DNA of 64,000 nt from Pseudomonas sp. Irchel 3H7 (lineage in GTDB: Bacteria; Pseudomonadota; Gammaproteobacteria; Pseudomonadales; Pseudomonadaceae), in assembly GCF_900187605.1 (NCBI RefSeq), contig NZ_FYEA01000015.1:1-64000 (forward strand), read 5' to 3'. The first letter of the stretch is position 1. Every line of letters begins with the position of its first letter. The position numbers were made by a program, and so were the translations under genes. Of this stretch, positions 20,200 through 28,607 are shown in pieces. The notes below the pieces were generated by a model, which was not told the DNA's origin, ran no database searches, and was given only the letters and a program-made list of their open reading frames with translations.

Positions 20200-21111
20200 G
20201 TGAAAGCCAGATCCGATGAGTTGCAGATTTTCGTCTGCGTGATCGAATGCGGTTCGATTTCCGCCGCCGCCGAACAGGTCGGGCAGACGCCGTCGGCGGT
20301 CAGTCGCACGTTGTCGAAGCTGGAAGCCAAGCTCGATACCACGCTGATCAACCGCACCACGCGGCGCATGGACCTGACCGAGGAGGGCAAGTATTTCTTC
20401 GAGCAGGCCAAGCTGATTCTCGATCAAATGGATCAACTCGAAGAACGCCTGTCCTCGCGCCAGCAAACCCCGTCCGGGCGCTTGCGGATCAATGCCGCAT
20501 CGCCGTTCATGCTCCACGCGGTGGTCCCGTATATCGACGAATTCCGCCGCCTCTATCCGGACATCCAGCTCGAACTCAACAGCAACGACCTGATCATTGA
20601 CCTGCTGGAACAAAGCACCGACGTCGCCATCCGCATCGGCACTCTCGCCGATTCGACGCTGCACGCGCGCTCGCTCGGCTGCAGTCCGCTGCTGATCGTC
20701 GCCAGCCCGGCCTATCTGGAAAAGCACGGCGCGCCGCAGCAAGTCGCCGACCTGAGCGAACACACCTTGCTCGGCTTCACCCAGAACGAAGGCCTCAACC
20801 AATGGCCGCTGCGCTACGTGCACGGTGACCGCTGGCCAATCACCCCAGCGATCAGCGCCTCCAGCGGCGAGACCGTGCGCCACCTGGCGCTGGAAGGGCA
20901 GGGCATCGCCTGTCTGTCGCACTTCATGACCATCGACGACATCCGTGCCGGGCGCCTGAAAGTATTGCTTGGCGAATTCAACAGCGGTTATCGCCAACCG
21001 ATCAACGCCGTGTACTACCGTAACTCGCAACTGGCGCTGCGCATTCAGTGCTTCCTCGATTTTATCCAGAGCAAACTCGCCGCCTACGCCAGCGCTGATT
21101 TCAAGGGCTGA
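20200..21111 (+). CDS. LysR-type transcriptional regulator
   Basis: A 303-residue LTTR of the CrgA/DmlR-like branch: KARSDELQIFVCVIECGSIS then AAAEQVGQTPSAVSRTLSKL, LINRTTRRMDLTEEGKYFFE, and an effector domain with GRLRINAASPFMLHAVVPYI. I chose the GTG at 20200 because AAAGAGGA lies 6 bases upstream; starting at 20158 would place the leader inside a REP repeat. It precedes the epimerase gene and may regulate it or mdaB. Confidence 0.87.
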   Translation: MKARSDELQIFVCVIECGSISAAAEQVGQTPSAVSRTLSKLEAKLDTTLINRTTRRMDLTEEGKYFFEQAKLILDQMDQLEERLSSRQQTPSGRLRINAASPFMLHAVVPYIDEFRRLYPDIQLELNSNDLIIDLLEQSTDVAIRIGTLADSTLHARSLGCSPLLIVASPAYLEKHGAPQQVADLSEHTLLGFTQNEGLNQWPLRYVHGDRWPITPAISASSGETVRHLALEGQGIACLSHFMTIDDIRAGRLKVLLGEFNSGYRQPINAVYYRNSQLALRIQCFLDFIQSKLAAYASADFKG

Positions 21112-21214
21112 TTCGTGACCTCTGCGCAAGAGTGAATTGGGCAGGGGCGGGTTTTTCCCTCCGGCTCACGGGCAGATACTCGTCCCATCACTTACTCACG
21201 CAGGGAGTTTCTCC

Positions 21215-22108
21215 ATGAACGTATTCGTCACCGGCGCTGCCGGTTTTATCGGCGGCTCGATCGCTACCGGTCTGGTCAAGGCCGGGCATAAAGTCACAGG
21301 CCTGGTGCGCAGCGCCGAACAGGCTGAAGAGCTGAAAGCGCTCGGCATCACCGCGGTCATCGGCACTCTCGATGACAAAGCCCTGCTCGCCGAACAGGCC
21401 CGCGTCGCTGATGCGGTGATCAACGCCGCCAGCAGCGATCATCGCGGCGCCGTCGAAGCGTTGCTCGATGCCTTGCGCGGTTCCAACAAAGTGTTCCTGC
21501 ACACCAGCGGTTCGAGCATCGTTGGTGATGCGTCGGGCGGCAAATCCAGTGACGTCATCTACTACGAAGACAACCTGCCAGAGCCGACCGTCGACAAAGC
21601 CGCGCGTGTGGCCATCGACAACCTTATTCTCGCGGCGGCAAAGGACGGCGTGAATTCCGCCGTCATCTGCAACACGCTGATTTACGGCCACAGCCTGGGC
21701 GTCAATCGTGACAGCGTGCAATTACCGCGACTGCTCAAACAAGCACGCAAAAGCGGCGTAGTGCGCCACGTCGGCACCGGCCAGAACATCTGGTCCAACG
21801 TGCACATTGAAGACGTCGTCGCCCTGTACTTGCTGGCGCTGACCAAGAACGTCCCGGGCACTTTCTACTTCGTCGAGAGCGGCGAAGCGTCGTTTATCGA
21901 CATGACCACCGCCATGGCCGAAGCCCTGAACCTGGGTCAACCGCAGGACTGGCCGCTGAAAGACGCCGAAGCCGAGTGGGGCTACGAAATGGCCAACTAC
22001 GGCCTTGGCTCCAACAGCCGAGTGCGCGGCAAACACGCCCGCGAACTGCTGGGTTGGGTGCCAAAGCGCACCTCGGTGGTTGAATGGATTCGTAACGAAA
22101 TGGTGTGA
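21215..22108 (+). CDS. NAD-dependent epimerase/dehydratase family protein (extended SDR)
   Basis: A 297-residue atypical or extended SDR. FVTGAAGFIGGSIATGLVKA is the NAD(P)-binding glycine motif, and VFLHTSGSSIVGD plus the later VHIEDVVALYLLAL fit the epimerase/dehydratase fold. The canonical YxxxK is not obvious, so the reaction cannot be named; many such Pseudomonas proteins act as reductases of small carbonyls. GGGAG sits 8 bases before the ATG at 21215; the in-frame start at 21137 adds a non-conserved leader. Confidence 0.82.
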   Translation: MNVFVTGAAGFIGGSIATGLVKAGHKVTGLVRSAEQAEELKALGITAVIGTLDDKALLAEQARVADAVINAASSDHRGAVEALLDALRGSNKVFLHTSGSSIVGDASGGKSSDVIYYEDNLPEPTVDKAARVAIDNLILAAAKDGVNSAVICNTLIYGHSLGVNRDSVQLPRLLKQARKSGVVRHVGTGQNIWSNVHIEDVVALYLLALTKNVPGTFYFVESGEASFIDMTTAMAEALNLGQPQDWPLKDAEAEWGYEMANYGLGSNSRVRGKHARELLGWVPKRTSVVEWIRNEMV

Positions 22109-22139
22109 GTTCACCCCTTCCGAGTGATCACCCCCGAAA

Positions 22140-22236
22140 CCTGTGGGAGCTGGCTTGCCAGCGATAGCGGCCAACCATTCAACGCGCATGTTGAATGAAA
22201 AAACCGCTTCGCCAGCACGCTCGCTCCCGCAGGTTT
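22140..22236. repeat. REPIN
   Basis: CTGTGGGAGCTGGCTTGCCA (22141) and the degenerate inverted arm GCCAGCACGCTCGCTCCCGC (22211) form a REP pair after the epimerase gene. The right arm belongs to a different REP subtype from the left arm, so the pair is hybrid. Confidence 0.75.
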
Positions 22237-22310
22237 TTTCAGGTCTACGGCTGTCCCGGAAAACCATGGCACGGCAGATCGCATTTAATTTTTAGGTCAA
22301 CCTGAACCGT

Positions 22311-22350
22311 TTTAGCCGGAAATTTCCTATTAGGCTGTCATCCGGCTAAA
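22311..22350. promoter_or_regulatory. Perfect 10-bp inverted repeat upstream of the carbamoyltransferase cluster
   Basis: TTTAGCCGGA (22311-22320) and TCCGGCTAAA (22341-22350) are exact inverted copies separated by 20 bases (centre-to-centre 30). The site is about 95 bases before the first micro-ORF. It could be an operator bound by a dimer or an RNA stem. A smaller dyad AGGTCAACCT lies at 22294-22303. No poly-T follows, so a terminator is unlikely. Confidence 0.5.
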
Positions 22351-22446
22351 CAGCTCGGCGCCCCTCGCGTCGCCCTCTGGATAGCCACATCAACGGGCTG
22401 TAACGGCATGAAGCCGGTTCTGCAGCTCAATGCTTGTGGAGTTTTT

Positions 22447-22482
22447 ATGCAAAAGGATTTTGCGATGACAGCACGCTACTGA
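22447..22482 (+). CDS. Micro-ORF 1 in the leader of the carbamoyltransferase operon
   Basis: An 11-codon reading frame (MQKDFAMTARY) with a good ribosome site: GGAG at 22438-22441, five bases before the ATG. Its stop TGA shares its last base with the ATG of the next micro-ORF. No homologue is recognised. It could be a leader peptide controlling the operon, or a tiny functional peptide. Confidence 0.45.
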   Translation: MQKDFAMTARY

Positions 22483-22541
22483 TGCCTTTTCGTAAAGGTG
22501 TATCCCGGGCGGACAGATTCACTTCGCCTTCTCGCGGTTAA
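22482..22541 (+). CDS. Micro-ORF 2, overlapping micro-ORF 1 and 3
   Basis: A 19-codon frame (MPFRKGVSRADRFTSPSRG), basic and serine/arginine rich, starting within the stop of micro-ORF 1 (TGATG) and ending in TAA whose last base starts micro-ORF 3 (TAATG). It has no ribosome site of its own, so translation would depend on termination-reinitiation. Function unknown. Confidence 0.42.
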   Translation: MPFRKGVSRADRFTSPSRG

Positions 22542-22615
22542 TGGCTGTCGACCATTGCTGCCGCACCTCCTTCAAACAGTCCCGCCTGCGCTTCGCGTGT
22601 TCAGGGCGTGGGTAA
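22541..22615 (+). CDS. Micro-ORF 3, Cys/Arg-rich
   Basis: A 24-codon frame starting MAVDHCCRTSFKQSRLRFA and ending CSGRG, with three cysteines. It begins within the stop of micro-ORF 2 and ends 36 bases before the carbamoyltransferase ATG. The three head-to-tail overlaps suggest a coupled series. The alternative is chance in a structured leader; conservation would decide. Confidence 0.4.
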   Translation: MAVDHCCRTSFKQSRLRFACSGRG

Positions 22616-22651
22616 CGTCATCACTGAAATTGGCAAAAACAAGGAATAGTT

Positions 22652-24373
22652 ATGATCATTTTGGGTGTTACCAACAACGATTTATCGGGAGCTTGCCTGG
22701 TGCGCGACGGCCTGATTCTTTCAGCGGTCAGCGAGGAGCGCTTCACTCGTATCAAGGACCACAAGATCTGGCCCGCCCAGTCCATTGAGTTCGTCTTGAG
22801 CCATGCGGGTTTGTCTCTGGAAGATGTCGACTATGTCGCCTATGGATGGAACGCCGGATTCAGTGCCGACAAGCACCTTGAGTTGTATTTCGATCGCATT
22901 GTTGAGGAGGTCAGGACCAACCCTCAAGGCCTGATGCAATTCCGCCAACGGGTTACCGATGAGGTCAGGAACGATAAAGAGAAACGCGCCGAATTTGACC
23001 AGTTCATCGCGGCCAATGGTTTGCTGGGCAAGGCGTACTACATCGATCACCATGAATGCCATGCCCTCGGTGCCTACGTCTGTTCGCCGTTCGATGAAGC
23101 GCTGACGTTGACCTGTGACGGGCGCGGCGACTTCCAGTCGCTGACCGTGACCTGGTACAGCCCGACTGAAACCACCGTGTTGCAACGGGAAACCAGCATC
23201 GACAGCCTGGGATATTTTTACGGGCGGATCACCCATTTGCTCGGTTACAAGCCGAACCGCCATGAAGGCAAGGTCACGGGCCTGGCAGCCTTCGGCGATC
23301 CGCAGAAACTGCTGGGGGTGATGCAGCAGATGATCCGTTTCGAGGACGGGCGTATCAAAGCGTATTGCGGCGATCTGTTCCTGCCGTCCTACAACAATTA
23401 CAGCGATCCGCTGCAAGCGCTGTTCGCTGAGGAAACCCCCGAGGACATCGCGGCCGCCGTACAACGGCATAGCGAAGACTTGCTGGTCGCGGTGGTCACC
23501 CATCATCTGGAACAACGCGGCAGTAGCAATCTGTGTCTGGCCGGCGGCGTGTTTGGCAACGTGAAGCTCAATCAGCGCCTGCGCGAGATTGCCAACGTCA
23601 AGAATGTCTATGTGTTGCCTTGCATGGGCGATGGTGGCCTGGCATTGGCGGCAGCGGTCGGTGCCGCTTATCTGCAAAACGGCACGCGTTTCAAGACCCC
23701 GACCATGGCGCTCGGTCCGGAGTCGCGCAGCGTTTCGCAGAACATCAATCTGATCCATCGCGACTACCCGGAACTGGGTTACCACACGCCTGCCAACCTC
23801 ATCGAGGTGCTCACCGAGGCGCTGCTGGAAAATCAGGTGCTGGGTATGTTCAAAGGCAAGATGGAATTCGGTCCGCGCTCGCTGTGCAATCGCAGCATCG
23901 TCTATCACGCCCAGGATGCCGAGGTTAACGACTGGCTCAACAAACGCATGCACCGCACCGAGTTCATGCCCTTCGGGCCGGTCACTGCGATTGAACAGGC
24001 CGCCGCCTGCTACGTCGGTTGGGACGAGGAGCAAGTGGCGGCAGACACCATGACCATGACCTACGATTGTCATCCAGCGTTCATCGAGGTGAGCCCGGCG
24101 GTGGTGCACATCGATGGCACCGCACGGCCGCAGATCATTCGCCCGCAAGCCGACCCGTTCATGCACCGTCTGCTGAATGCCTGGCACGCGAGGACCGGTC
24201 AGGCAGCGTTGATCAACACCTCGTTCAACCGTCACGAAGAGCCCATCGTGTGTTCTTCTCAGGATGCCCTGGATGCCTTGAAAGAAGGCATGGTCGATCT
24301 GGTGGTCATGAGCGAATCGCTGATCGTCTGGCGCAAGGGCAAAAACAGCTTCACCCAAACACGCTTCGAGTAA
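22652..24373 (+). CDS. NodU/CmcH-family carbamoyltransferase
   Basis: The product transfers a carbamoyl group from carbamoyl phosphate, via carbamoyl-adenylate, to a hydroxyl of a small molecule (family: NodU, CmcH, TobZ). The 573-residue length is standard. The N-terminal Kae1-like half starts ILGVTNNDLSGACLVRDG and carries the metal-binding DHHECHALGAY. CLAGGVFGNVKLNQRLREI and the C-terminal KGKMEFGPRSLCNRSIV (E-x-G-P-R-S-L) are family hallmarks of the YrdC-like/Kae1 module. AAGGA lies 6 bases before the ATG. It heads a run of transporter and hydrolase genes, so it is probably biosynthetic; its acceptor is unknown. Confidence 0.92.
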   Translation: MIILGVTNNDLSGACLVRDGLILSAVSEERFTRIKDHKIWPAQSIEFVLSHAGLSLEDVDYVAYGWNAGFSADKHLELYFDRIVEEVRTNPQGLMQFRQRVTDEVRNDKEKRAEFDQFIAANGLLGKAYYIDHHECHALGAYVCSPFDEALTLTCDGRGDFQSLTVTWYSPTETTVLQRETSIDSLGYFYGRITHLLGYKPNRHEGKVTGLAAFGDPQKLLGVMQQMIRFEDGRIKAYCGDLFLPSYNNYSDPLQALFAEETPEDIAAAVQRHSEDLLVAVVTHHLEQRGSSNLCLAGGVFGNVKLNQRLREIANVKNVYVLPCMGDGGLALAAAVGAAYLQNGTRFKTPTMALGPESRSVSQNINLIHRDYPELGYHTPANLIEVLTEALLENQVLGMFKGKMEFGPRSLCNRSIVYHAQDAEVNDWLNKRMHRTEFMPFGPVTAIEQAAACYVGWDEEQVAADTMTMTYDCHPAFIEVSPAVVHIDGTARPQIIRPQADPFMHRLLNAWHARTGQAALINTSFNRHEEPIVCSSQDALDALKEGMVDLVVMSESLIVWRKGKNSFTQTRFE

Positions 24374-24388
24374 TGAAGTGATGTGGGG

Positions 24389-24413
24389 CAGGGCTCCGCT
24401 GGAGCCCTGTTTT
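24389..24413 (+). terminator. Intercistronic terminator-like hairpin
   Basis: CAGGGCTCC pairs perfectly with GGAGCCCTG across a 3-base loop, followed by TTTT. It sits between the carbamoyltransferase stop and the MFS start, so it may partly terminate the transcript and lower expression of the downstream genes. Confidence 0.65.
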
Positions 24414-24438
24414 GGCGTATCGAGCGTATGGATGTCGA

Positions 24439-25614
24439 ATGTATCTAATCTTCTTCGGATTCTTTGCGGCAGAAGGGATCATCTATCCGTTCTGGCCAAC
24501 CTGGCTTGATTCACTGGGCTTGAGCGCCAGTCAGATCGGCCTGCTGATTGCGGCGGCGTACTGGCCACAGGTGTTCAGCGGGGTGTTTATCACCTACGTG
24601 GCCGACTGGCGCGTAGACCAACTGCGTCTGGCGGCATTTCTCGGGTTCTCGGCGGCGTTGTGCACCGCACTGTTTTATTTCGTGCCGGTGCATTTGTGGC
24701 TGTTTGTCGGACTGAGCATTCTGTTTGGCGGGCTGTGGATGGTGGTGTTGCCCTTGTCCGAGGCCTATCTGCTCAAGCGCGATAAACAGGCGCTGCAGAA
24801 CTATGGCTGGGTACGGGCGGTGGGGTCTTCCGCGTTTATTCTGACCTCGACCCTGGGCGGTTTTCTGTTTGCCCAGTACAGCCAGTCATGGGTGCCGATC
24901 GTGGTTGCCGCGTGCATGTTGTTTACCGCCATAGCCTGTCTGCGCTTGAAACACCAGGTCTCGCGCACGCAAGCGGAACCGCTCAGGCGCGCAATCAAAC
25001 GGCCGGACTGGAAGGCGTTGCTGGCGCAAAAAAGTCTGTTGATCGCGATTGCCGCCGCCAGTTTCATTCAACTGAGTCACACTCTGTATTTCTCTACCGC
25101 GTCGATCGGCTGGGGCGTGAAGGGCTACTCTTCTTCGGCCATCGGGATGTTCTGGTCGGTGGCGGTCATTGCCGAAATCAGCTATTTCGCCCTGTCCAAC
25201 AAAGTCCTGTCGTGGTGCTCGCCGTTATCCATCGTGATGTTTTCCAGCATCTGTGCCGCGGCGCGCTGGGCGCTGTTTTCCAATAGCGATGCGCTGCCAG
25301 TGATCGTGCTCGGGCAGTGCCTGCATGCGTTGAGTTTTGCCGCGTATCACGCGGCGATCATGCGCTTTATTCGCGATCACGCGCCGCAGGATATTCAGGT
25401 CTTTACTCAAGGCGTTTATTACTCCCTGGCGGTGGCCTTGCCTATGGGGCTGGCGACGCCCTTCGCCGGGTATTTGTACGAAACTCACCCGCAGTGGTCC
25501 TATTACGTGATGGCGCTGTTTGCCCTGGTGGGCACAATGCTGGCATTTCTCGCTCATTTGAAAATGCGAAGTTCAACTCATGACACAACGAACCTTTACC
25601 GCCGTCTGCTTTGA
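24439..25614 (+). CDS. MFS transporter (HcaT-like, MFS_1_like)
   Basis: About 391 residues with roughly twelve hydrophobic segments. EGIIYPFWPTWLDSLGLSAS at the N-terminus and FGGLWMVVLPLSEAYLLKRD followed by NYGWVRAVGSSAFI are typical of the HcaT/phenylpropionate-type MFS branch. In this context it is probably the exporter (or importer) of the cluster's small molecule. The start is uncertain: the ATG at 24439 gives the natural membrane start, and a TTG at 24412 would add nine residues. It overlaps the HAD gene by 35 bases. Confidence 0.85.
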   Translation: MYLIFFGFFAAEGIIYPFWPTWLDSLGLSASQIGLLIAAAYWPQVFSGVFITYVADWRVDQLRLAAFLGFSAALCTALFYFVPVHLWLFVGLSILFGGLWMVVLPLSEAYLLKRDKQALQNYGWVRAVGSSAFILTSTLGGFLFAQYSQSWVPIVVAACMLFTAIACLRLKHQVSRTQAEPLRRAIKRPDWKALLAQKSLLIAIAAASFIQLSHTLYFSTASIGWGVKGYSSSAIGMFWSVAVIAEISYFALSNKVLSWCSPLSIVMFSSICAAARWALFSNSDALPVIVLGQCLHALSFAAYHAAIMRFIRDHAPQDIQVFTQGVYYSLAVALPMGLATPFAGYLYETHPQWSYYVMALFALVGTMLAFLAHLKMRSSTHDTTNLYRRLL

Positions 25615-26290
25615 TATGGACGGCGTGCTGATCCAGTCTCGCGAGGTCATTGAAGCGGCCTGGACCACAGTCGCGCGCCAGTACGGCATCAAAGTCGACC
25701 AGGCGTTTATCCACGAGCACATTCACGGGCGCCCGGGCGGCTACACGCTACAGGCCTTGTTCGGGCAGTTTGACGAGCAGGAACGGGTGGTAATCAAGCA
25801 AAAGGTCGATACCCTTGAAGAGCTTTCCGACTGTTCGCTGGTGCCGGGCGTCGCGGCATTTATCACGCTGCTCAAGGATTGCGCGGTGCCCCTGGCCCTG
25901 GTCACCAGCAGCTGGCGGGCACGTGTCGAGCATGTTCTGCAGCAACACCATCTGACGTCGGTCTTTGACTGCATCATTTGCCGAGACGACGTACGCAGTG
26001 GCAAACCGGCCCCCGATCCCTATCGCCTGGCGGCGGCTCAATTGGCGCGTCAGAGCGATGAATGTCTGGTCTTCGAGGACTCCGTCAGCGGCGTGCAATC
26101 GGCGATCAGCAGCGGCGCCTTGTGTATCGGCATTGGCGATGACCCAACCCTGACCGCGCACGGTGCGCTGTGTGCGTATGCCGATTTCACCGCACTCGCG
26201 ATCTCGCGGACAGAGGCGGGGCCACACGCTTACACCGAGGGCGGCCTGCGCATCAGTGGACACATTGCACAGAGGTTCGCCCGACCATGA
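25580..26290 (+). CDS. HAD-superfamily hydrolase (beta-phosphoglucomutase/phosphatase-like)
   Basis: A 236-residue HAD enzyme with all four motifs: FDMDGVLIQ (nucleophile and acid Asp), VTSS (Ser/Thr), the Lys in GKPAPDPYRL, and FEDSVSGVQSA (acidic metal ligands). An alpha-helical C1 cap lies between motifs I and II, as in phosphoglycolate phosphatase and beta-PGM. The substrate is unknown; in this cluster it may dephosphorylate a pathway intermediate. It overlaps the MFS gene by 35 bases and the DUF218 gene by 4, so it is tightly coupled. Confidence 0.9.
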   Translation: MTQRTFTAVCFDMDGVLIQSREVIEAAWTTVARQYGIKVDQAFIHEHIHGRPGGYTLQALFGQFDEQERVVIKQKVDTLEELSDCSLVPGVAAFITLLKDCAVPLALVTSSWRARVEHVLQQHHLTSVFDCIICRDDVRSGKPAPDPYRLAAAQLARQSDECLVFEDSVSGVQSAISSGALCIGIGDDPTLTAHGALCAYADFTALAISRTEAGPHAYTEGGLRISGHIAQRFARP

Positions 26291-26925
26291 CCCAGACCCT
26301 GCAACACGCTCGCGTTCTTTGGGAATTCCTTGGCGCCAGGCGCACGCACAATCAGTGTGAACTGATCGTGGTCTGCGGCTCCTACGACCTCAGAGTCTGC
26401 GATTACGCCTGCCAATTGCTGAGCAAAGGCGTTGCCGAGCATCTGCTGTTCACCGGCAATACCGGCAACTGGACCAAGCATTTGTGGGACCGCAGCGAAG
26501 CCGATATTTTTGCTCAGCGGGCCATGGCGCTGGGCGTCAGGCCGGATCAGTTCACCCTGGAATCGCGCGCCACCAACTTTGCTGAAAACATTGCCTTTGC
26601 CAAGGCGCTGTTTCCCGACGTGCGTCGAGCGACCTTTCTGACCAAACCGAATTCGATCCGCCGCGTGGCATTGACCTTGCCCGTTCAATGGCCCGAAGTT
26701 GAAGCTTGGGTTGACGCGCCGTCGTTCAGTTTTCCTGACGAGATCAGCAATCTGATCGGGGTCTTGGGAGTGATCGACGAAATGGTCGGCGATGTGCACC
26801 GGATCATGGTTTACCCTTCGCTGGGTTTTCAGGCCCCGCAGGTGATTCCCGAAGCGGTTGAGGCGGCCTGGCGATACCTGATAGAACAAGGCTTCGATCA
26901 CCATTTGATCAAGGGCAGACATTGA
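26287..26925 (+). CDS. DUF218 (YdcF/ElyC-like) protein
   Basis: A 212-residue cytosolic-looking DUF218 protein without the usual membrane anchor. LIVVCGSYDLRVCDYACQLL, HLLFTGNTGNWTK, the acidic SEADIFAQRAMALGV and ESRATNFAENIAFAK match the family, whose YdcF member binds S-adenosylmethionine. The function of soluble members is not settled. The ATG overlaps the HAD stop (ATGA). Confidence 0.85.
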   Translation: MTQTLQHARVLWEFLGARRTHNQCELIVVCGSYDLRVCDYACQLLSKGVAEHLLFTGNTGNWTKHLWDRSEADIFAQRAMALGVRPDQFTLESRATNFAENIAFAKALFPDVRRATFLTKPNSIRRVALTLPVQWPEVEAWVDAPSFSFPDEISNLIGVLGVIDEMVGDVHRIMVYPSLGFQAPQVIPEAVEAAWRYLIEQGFDHHLIKGRH

Positions 26926-26951
26926 TACCAGTCTGCCGCCGGGAGGCTGAC

Positions 26952-28409
26952 ATGCAGTACGACACGCTGATCCGCAATGCGCTCATCATTGATGGCAGCA
27001 ACGTGGCCGGCTACCCCGCCGATGTGGCAATCCGCAAGGGTCGCATCGAGCGTATCGGCGACTTGCAGGATGCTCACGCAACAGAAGAAATCGATGCGGC
27101 GGGGCGGGTGCTGGCACCCGGTTTTATCGACGTGCACACCCACGACGACACCGTGGTCATTCGCCAACCGGAGATGCTGCCCAAGCTCAGCCAGGGCGTG
27201 ACCACGGTGATTGTCGGTAACTGCGGGATCAGCGCCTCGCCCGTGACATTGAAGGGCAATCCGCCGGATCCGATGAACCTGCTCGGCAGCGCGGCGGCAT
27301 TCGTTTATCCACGCTTCAGCGATTACCGCGCGGCGGTGGAAGCGGCCAATACCACGCTGAACGTGGCGGCACTGATCGGCCACACGGCGCTGCGCAGCAA
27401 TCATCTGGATGATTTGTTCCGTACCGCGACGCCAGAAGAAATCGCTGCGATGCGCGAACAGTTACGCGAAAGCCTTGAGGCCGGTGCGTTGGGTTTATCC
27501 ACAGGTCTGGCGTACGCCAGCGCCTACAACGCTTCCACCGATGAAGTGATGCAACTGACCGAAGAACTGACGGCATTCGGCGCGGTGTACACCACGCACC
27601 TGCGCAGCGAATTCGCCCCGGTGCTGGAAGCGATGGAAGAAGCGTTCAGCATCGGCCGTCATTCGCGTTCGCCGGTGATCATTTCCCACCTCAAGTGTGC
27701 CGGCGTCGGCAACTGGGGGCGCAGTCCGCAATTGCTCGCCTCATTGGAAGAGGCCGCTAAAACCCAGCACGTGGGGTGCGATTGCTATCCCTATGCGGCG
27801 AGTTCATCGACGCTGGACTTGAAACAAGTCACCGACGCCCACCGCATCACTATCACCTGGTCGACGCCGCACCCGGAAGTCAGCGGTCGCGACCTGATCG
27901 ACATCGCCGCCGAATGGAATCTGCCGCTGCTCGATGCCGCCAAACGCCTGCAACCAGCCGGCGCGGTGTACTACGGCATGGATGAGGCCGATGTACGAAG
28001 AATCCTCGCCCATCCGTTATCGATGGTCGGTTCTGACGGACTGCCTGAAGACCCGTTCCCGCACCCACGCCTGTGGGGCGCTTTCCCACGGGTGCTCGGA
28101 CATTTTAGTCGTGATGTCGGCCTGTTTCCGTTACACACCGCGGTGCACAAGATGACCGGTTTGTCGGCGGCGCGATTTGGGCTGAAAGAGCGCGGCGAAA
28201 TTCGTGAAGGCTATTGGGCTGATCTGGTGTTGTTCAATCCGGCGACGGTGCGTGATGTGGCGGATTTCAATGATCCGCAACGGGCTGCGCAGGGGATTGA
28301 CGGTGTGTGGATCAATGGAGTGTTGAGCTATCGCGATGGACAGGCAAACGGTCGCCGGGGAGGGCGCTTTCTCGCGCGCGATGGGAATTTACGCGACGGG
28401 TTTAAGTGA
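26952..28409 (+). CDS. N-acyl-D-amino-acid deacylase / D-aminoacylase family amidohydrolase
   Basis: A 485-residue amidohydrolase_3 enzyme. GFIDVHTHDD (metal-binding HxH), VGNCGISASP, ISHLKCAGVGNWG, DCYPYAASSSTLD and MVGSDGLPEDPFPHPRLWGA followed by FPRVLGHF match the D-aminoacylase family, which hydrolyses N-acyl-D-amino acids with zinc. GGGAGG lies 6 bases before the ATG at 26952, better than an in-frame start at 26922. It closes the cluster; it could mature or recycle an N-acyl or N-carbamoyl product (inference). Confidence 0.88.
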   Translation: MQYDTLIRNALIIDGSNVAGYPADVAIRKGRIERIGDLQDAHATEEIDAAGRVLAPGFIDVHTHDDTVVIRQPEMLPKLSQGVTTVIVGNCGISASPVTLKGNPPDPMNLLGSAAAFVYPRFSDYRAAVEAANTTLNVAALIGHTALRSNHLDDLFRTATPEEIAAMREQLRESLEAGALGLSTGLAYASAYNASTDEVMQLTEELTAFGAVYTTHLRSEFAPVLEAMEEAFSIGRHSRSPVIISHLKCAGVGNWGRSPQLLASLEEAAKTQHVGCDCYPYAASSSTLDLKQVTDAHRITITWSTPHPEVSGRDLIDIAAEWNLPLLDAAKRLQPAGAVYYGMDEADVRRILAHPLSMVGSDGLPEDPFPHPRLWGAFPRVLGHFSRDVGLFPLHTAVHKMTGLSAARFGLKERGEIREGYWADLVLFNPATVRDVADFNDPQRAAQGIDGVWINGVLSYRDGQANGRRGGRFLARDGNLRDGFK

Positions 28410-28420
28410 TTCTGCTGACG

Positions 28421-28500
28421 TCAAAAGATCGCAGCCTTCGGCAGCTCCTACATGGGAATGCGATCTTCTGTAGGAGCTGCCGCAGGCTGCGATCTTTTGA
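28421..28500. repeat. REPIN with long perfect stem
   Basis: TCAAAAGATCGCAGCC (28421-28436) and GGCTGCGATCTTTTGA (28485-28500) are exact inverted copies; with the inner GCAGCTCCTA/TAGGAGCTGC parts the arms reach 30 bases with one mismatch. It follows the amidohydrolase gene and could also act as a transcript-stabilising stem. Confidence 0.85.
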
Positions 28501-28607
28501 ACTGCGTCTCATAGTGGCACTGTGCAATTAAAGAAACGCCAGCCCAAGCCGAATTGCTGACATCCACCCCGTCTACACTGTGGGGCCAATCAGTCAGGGA
28601 GCACCCC

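Noticed and set aside
22721..24358. 545-codon - strand frame opposite the carbamoyltransferase
   Set aside because: Antisense shadow of a conserved gene; no domain, composition typical of GC-rich shadows.
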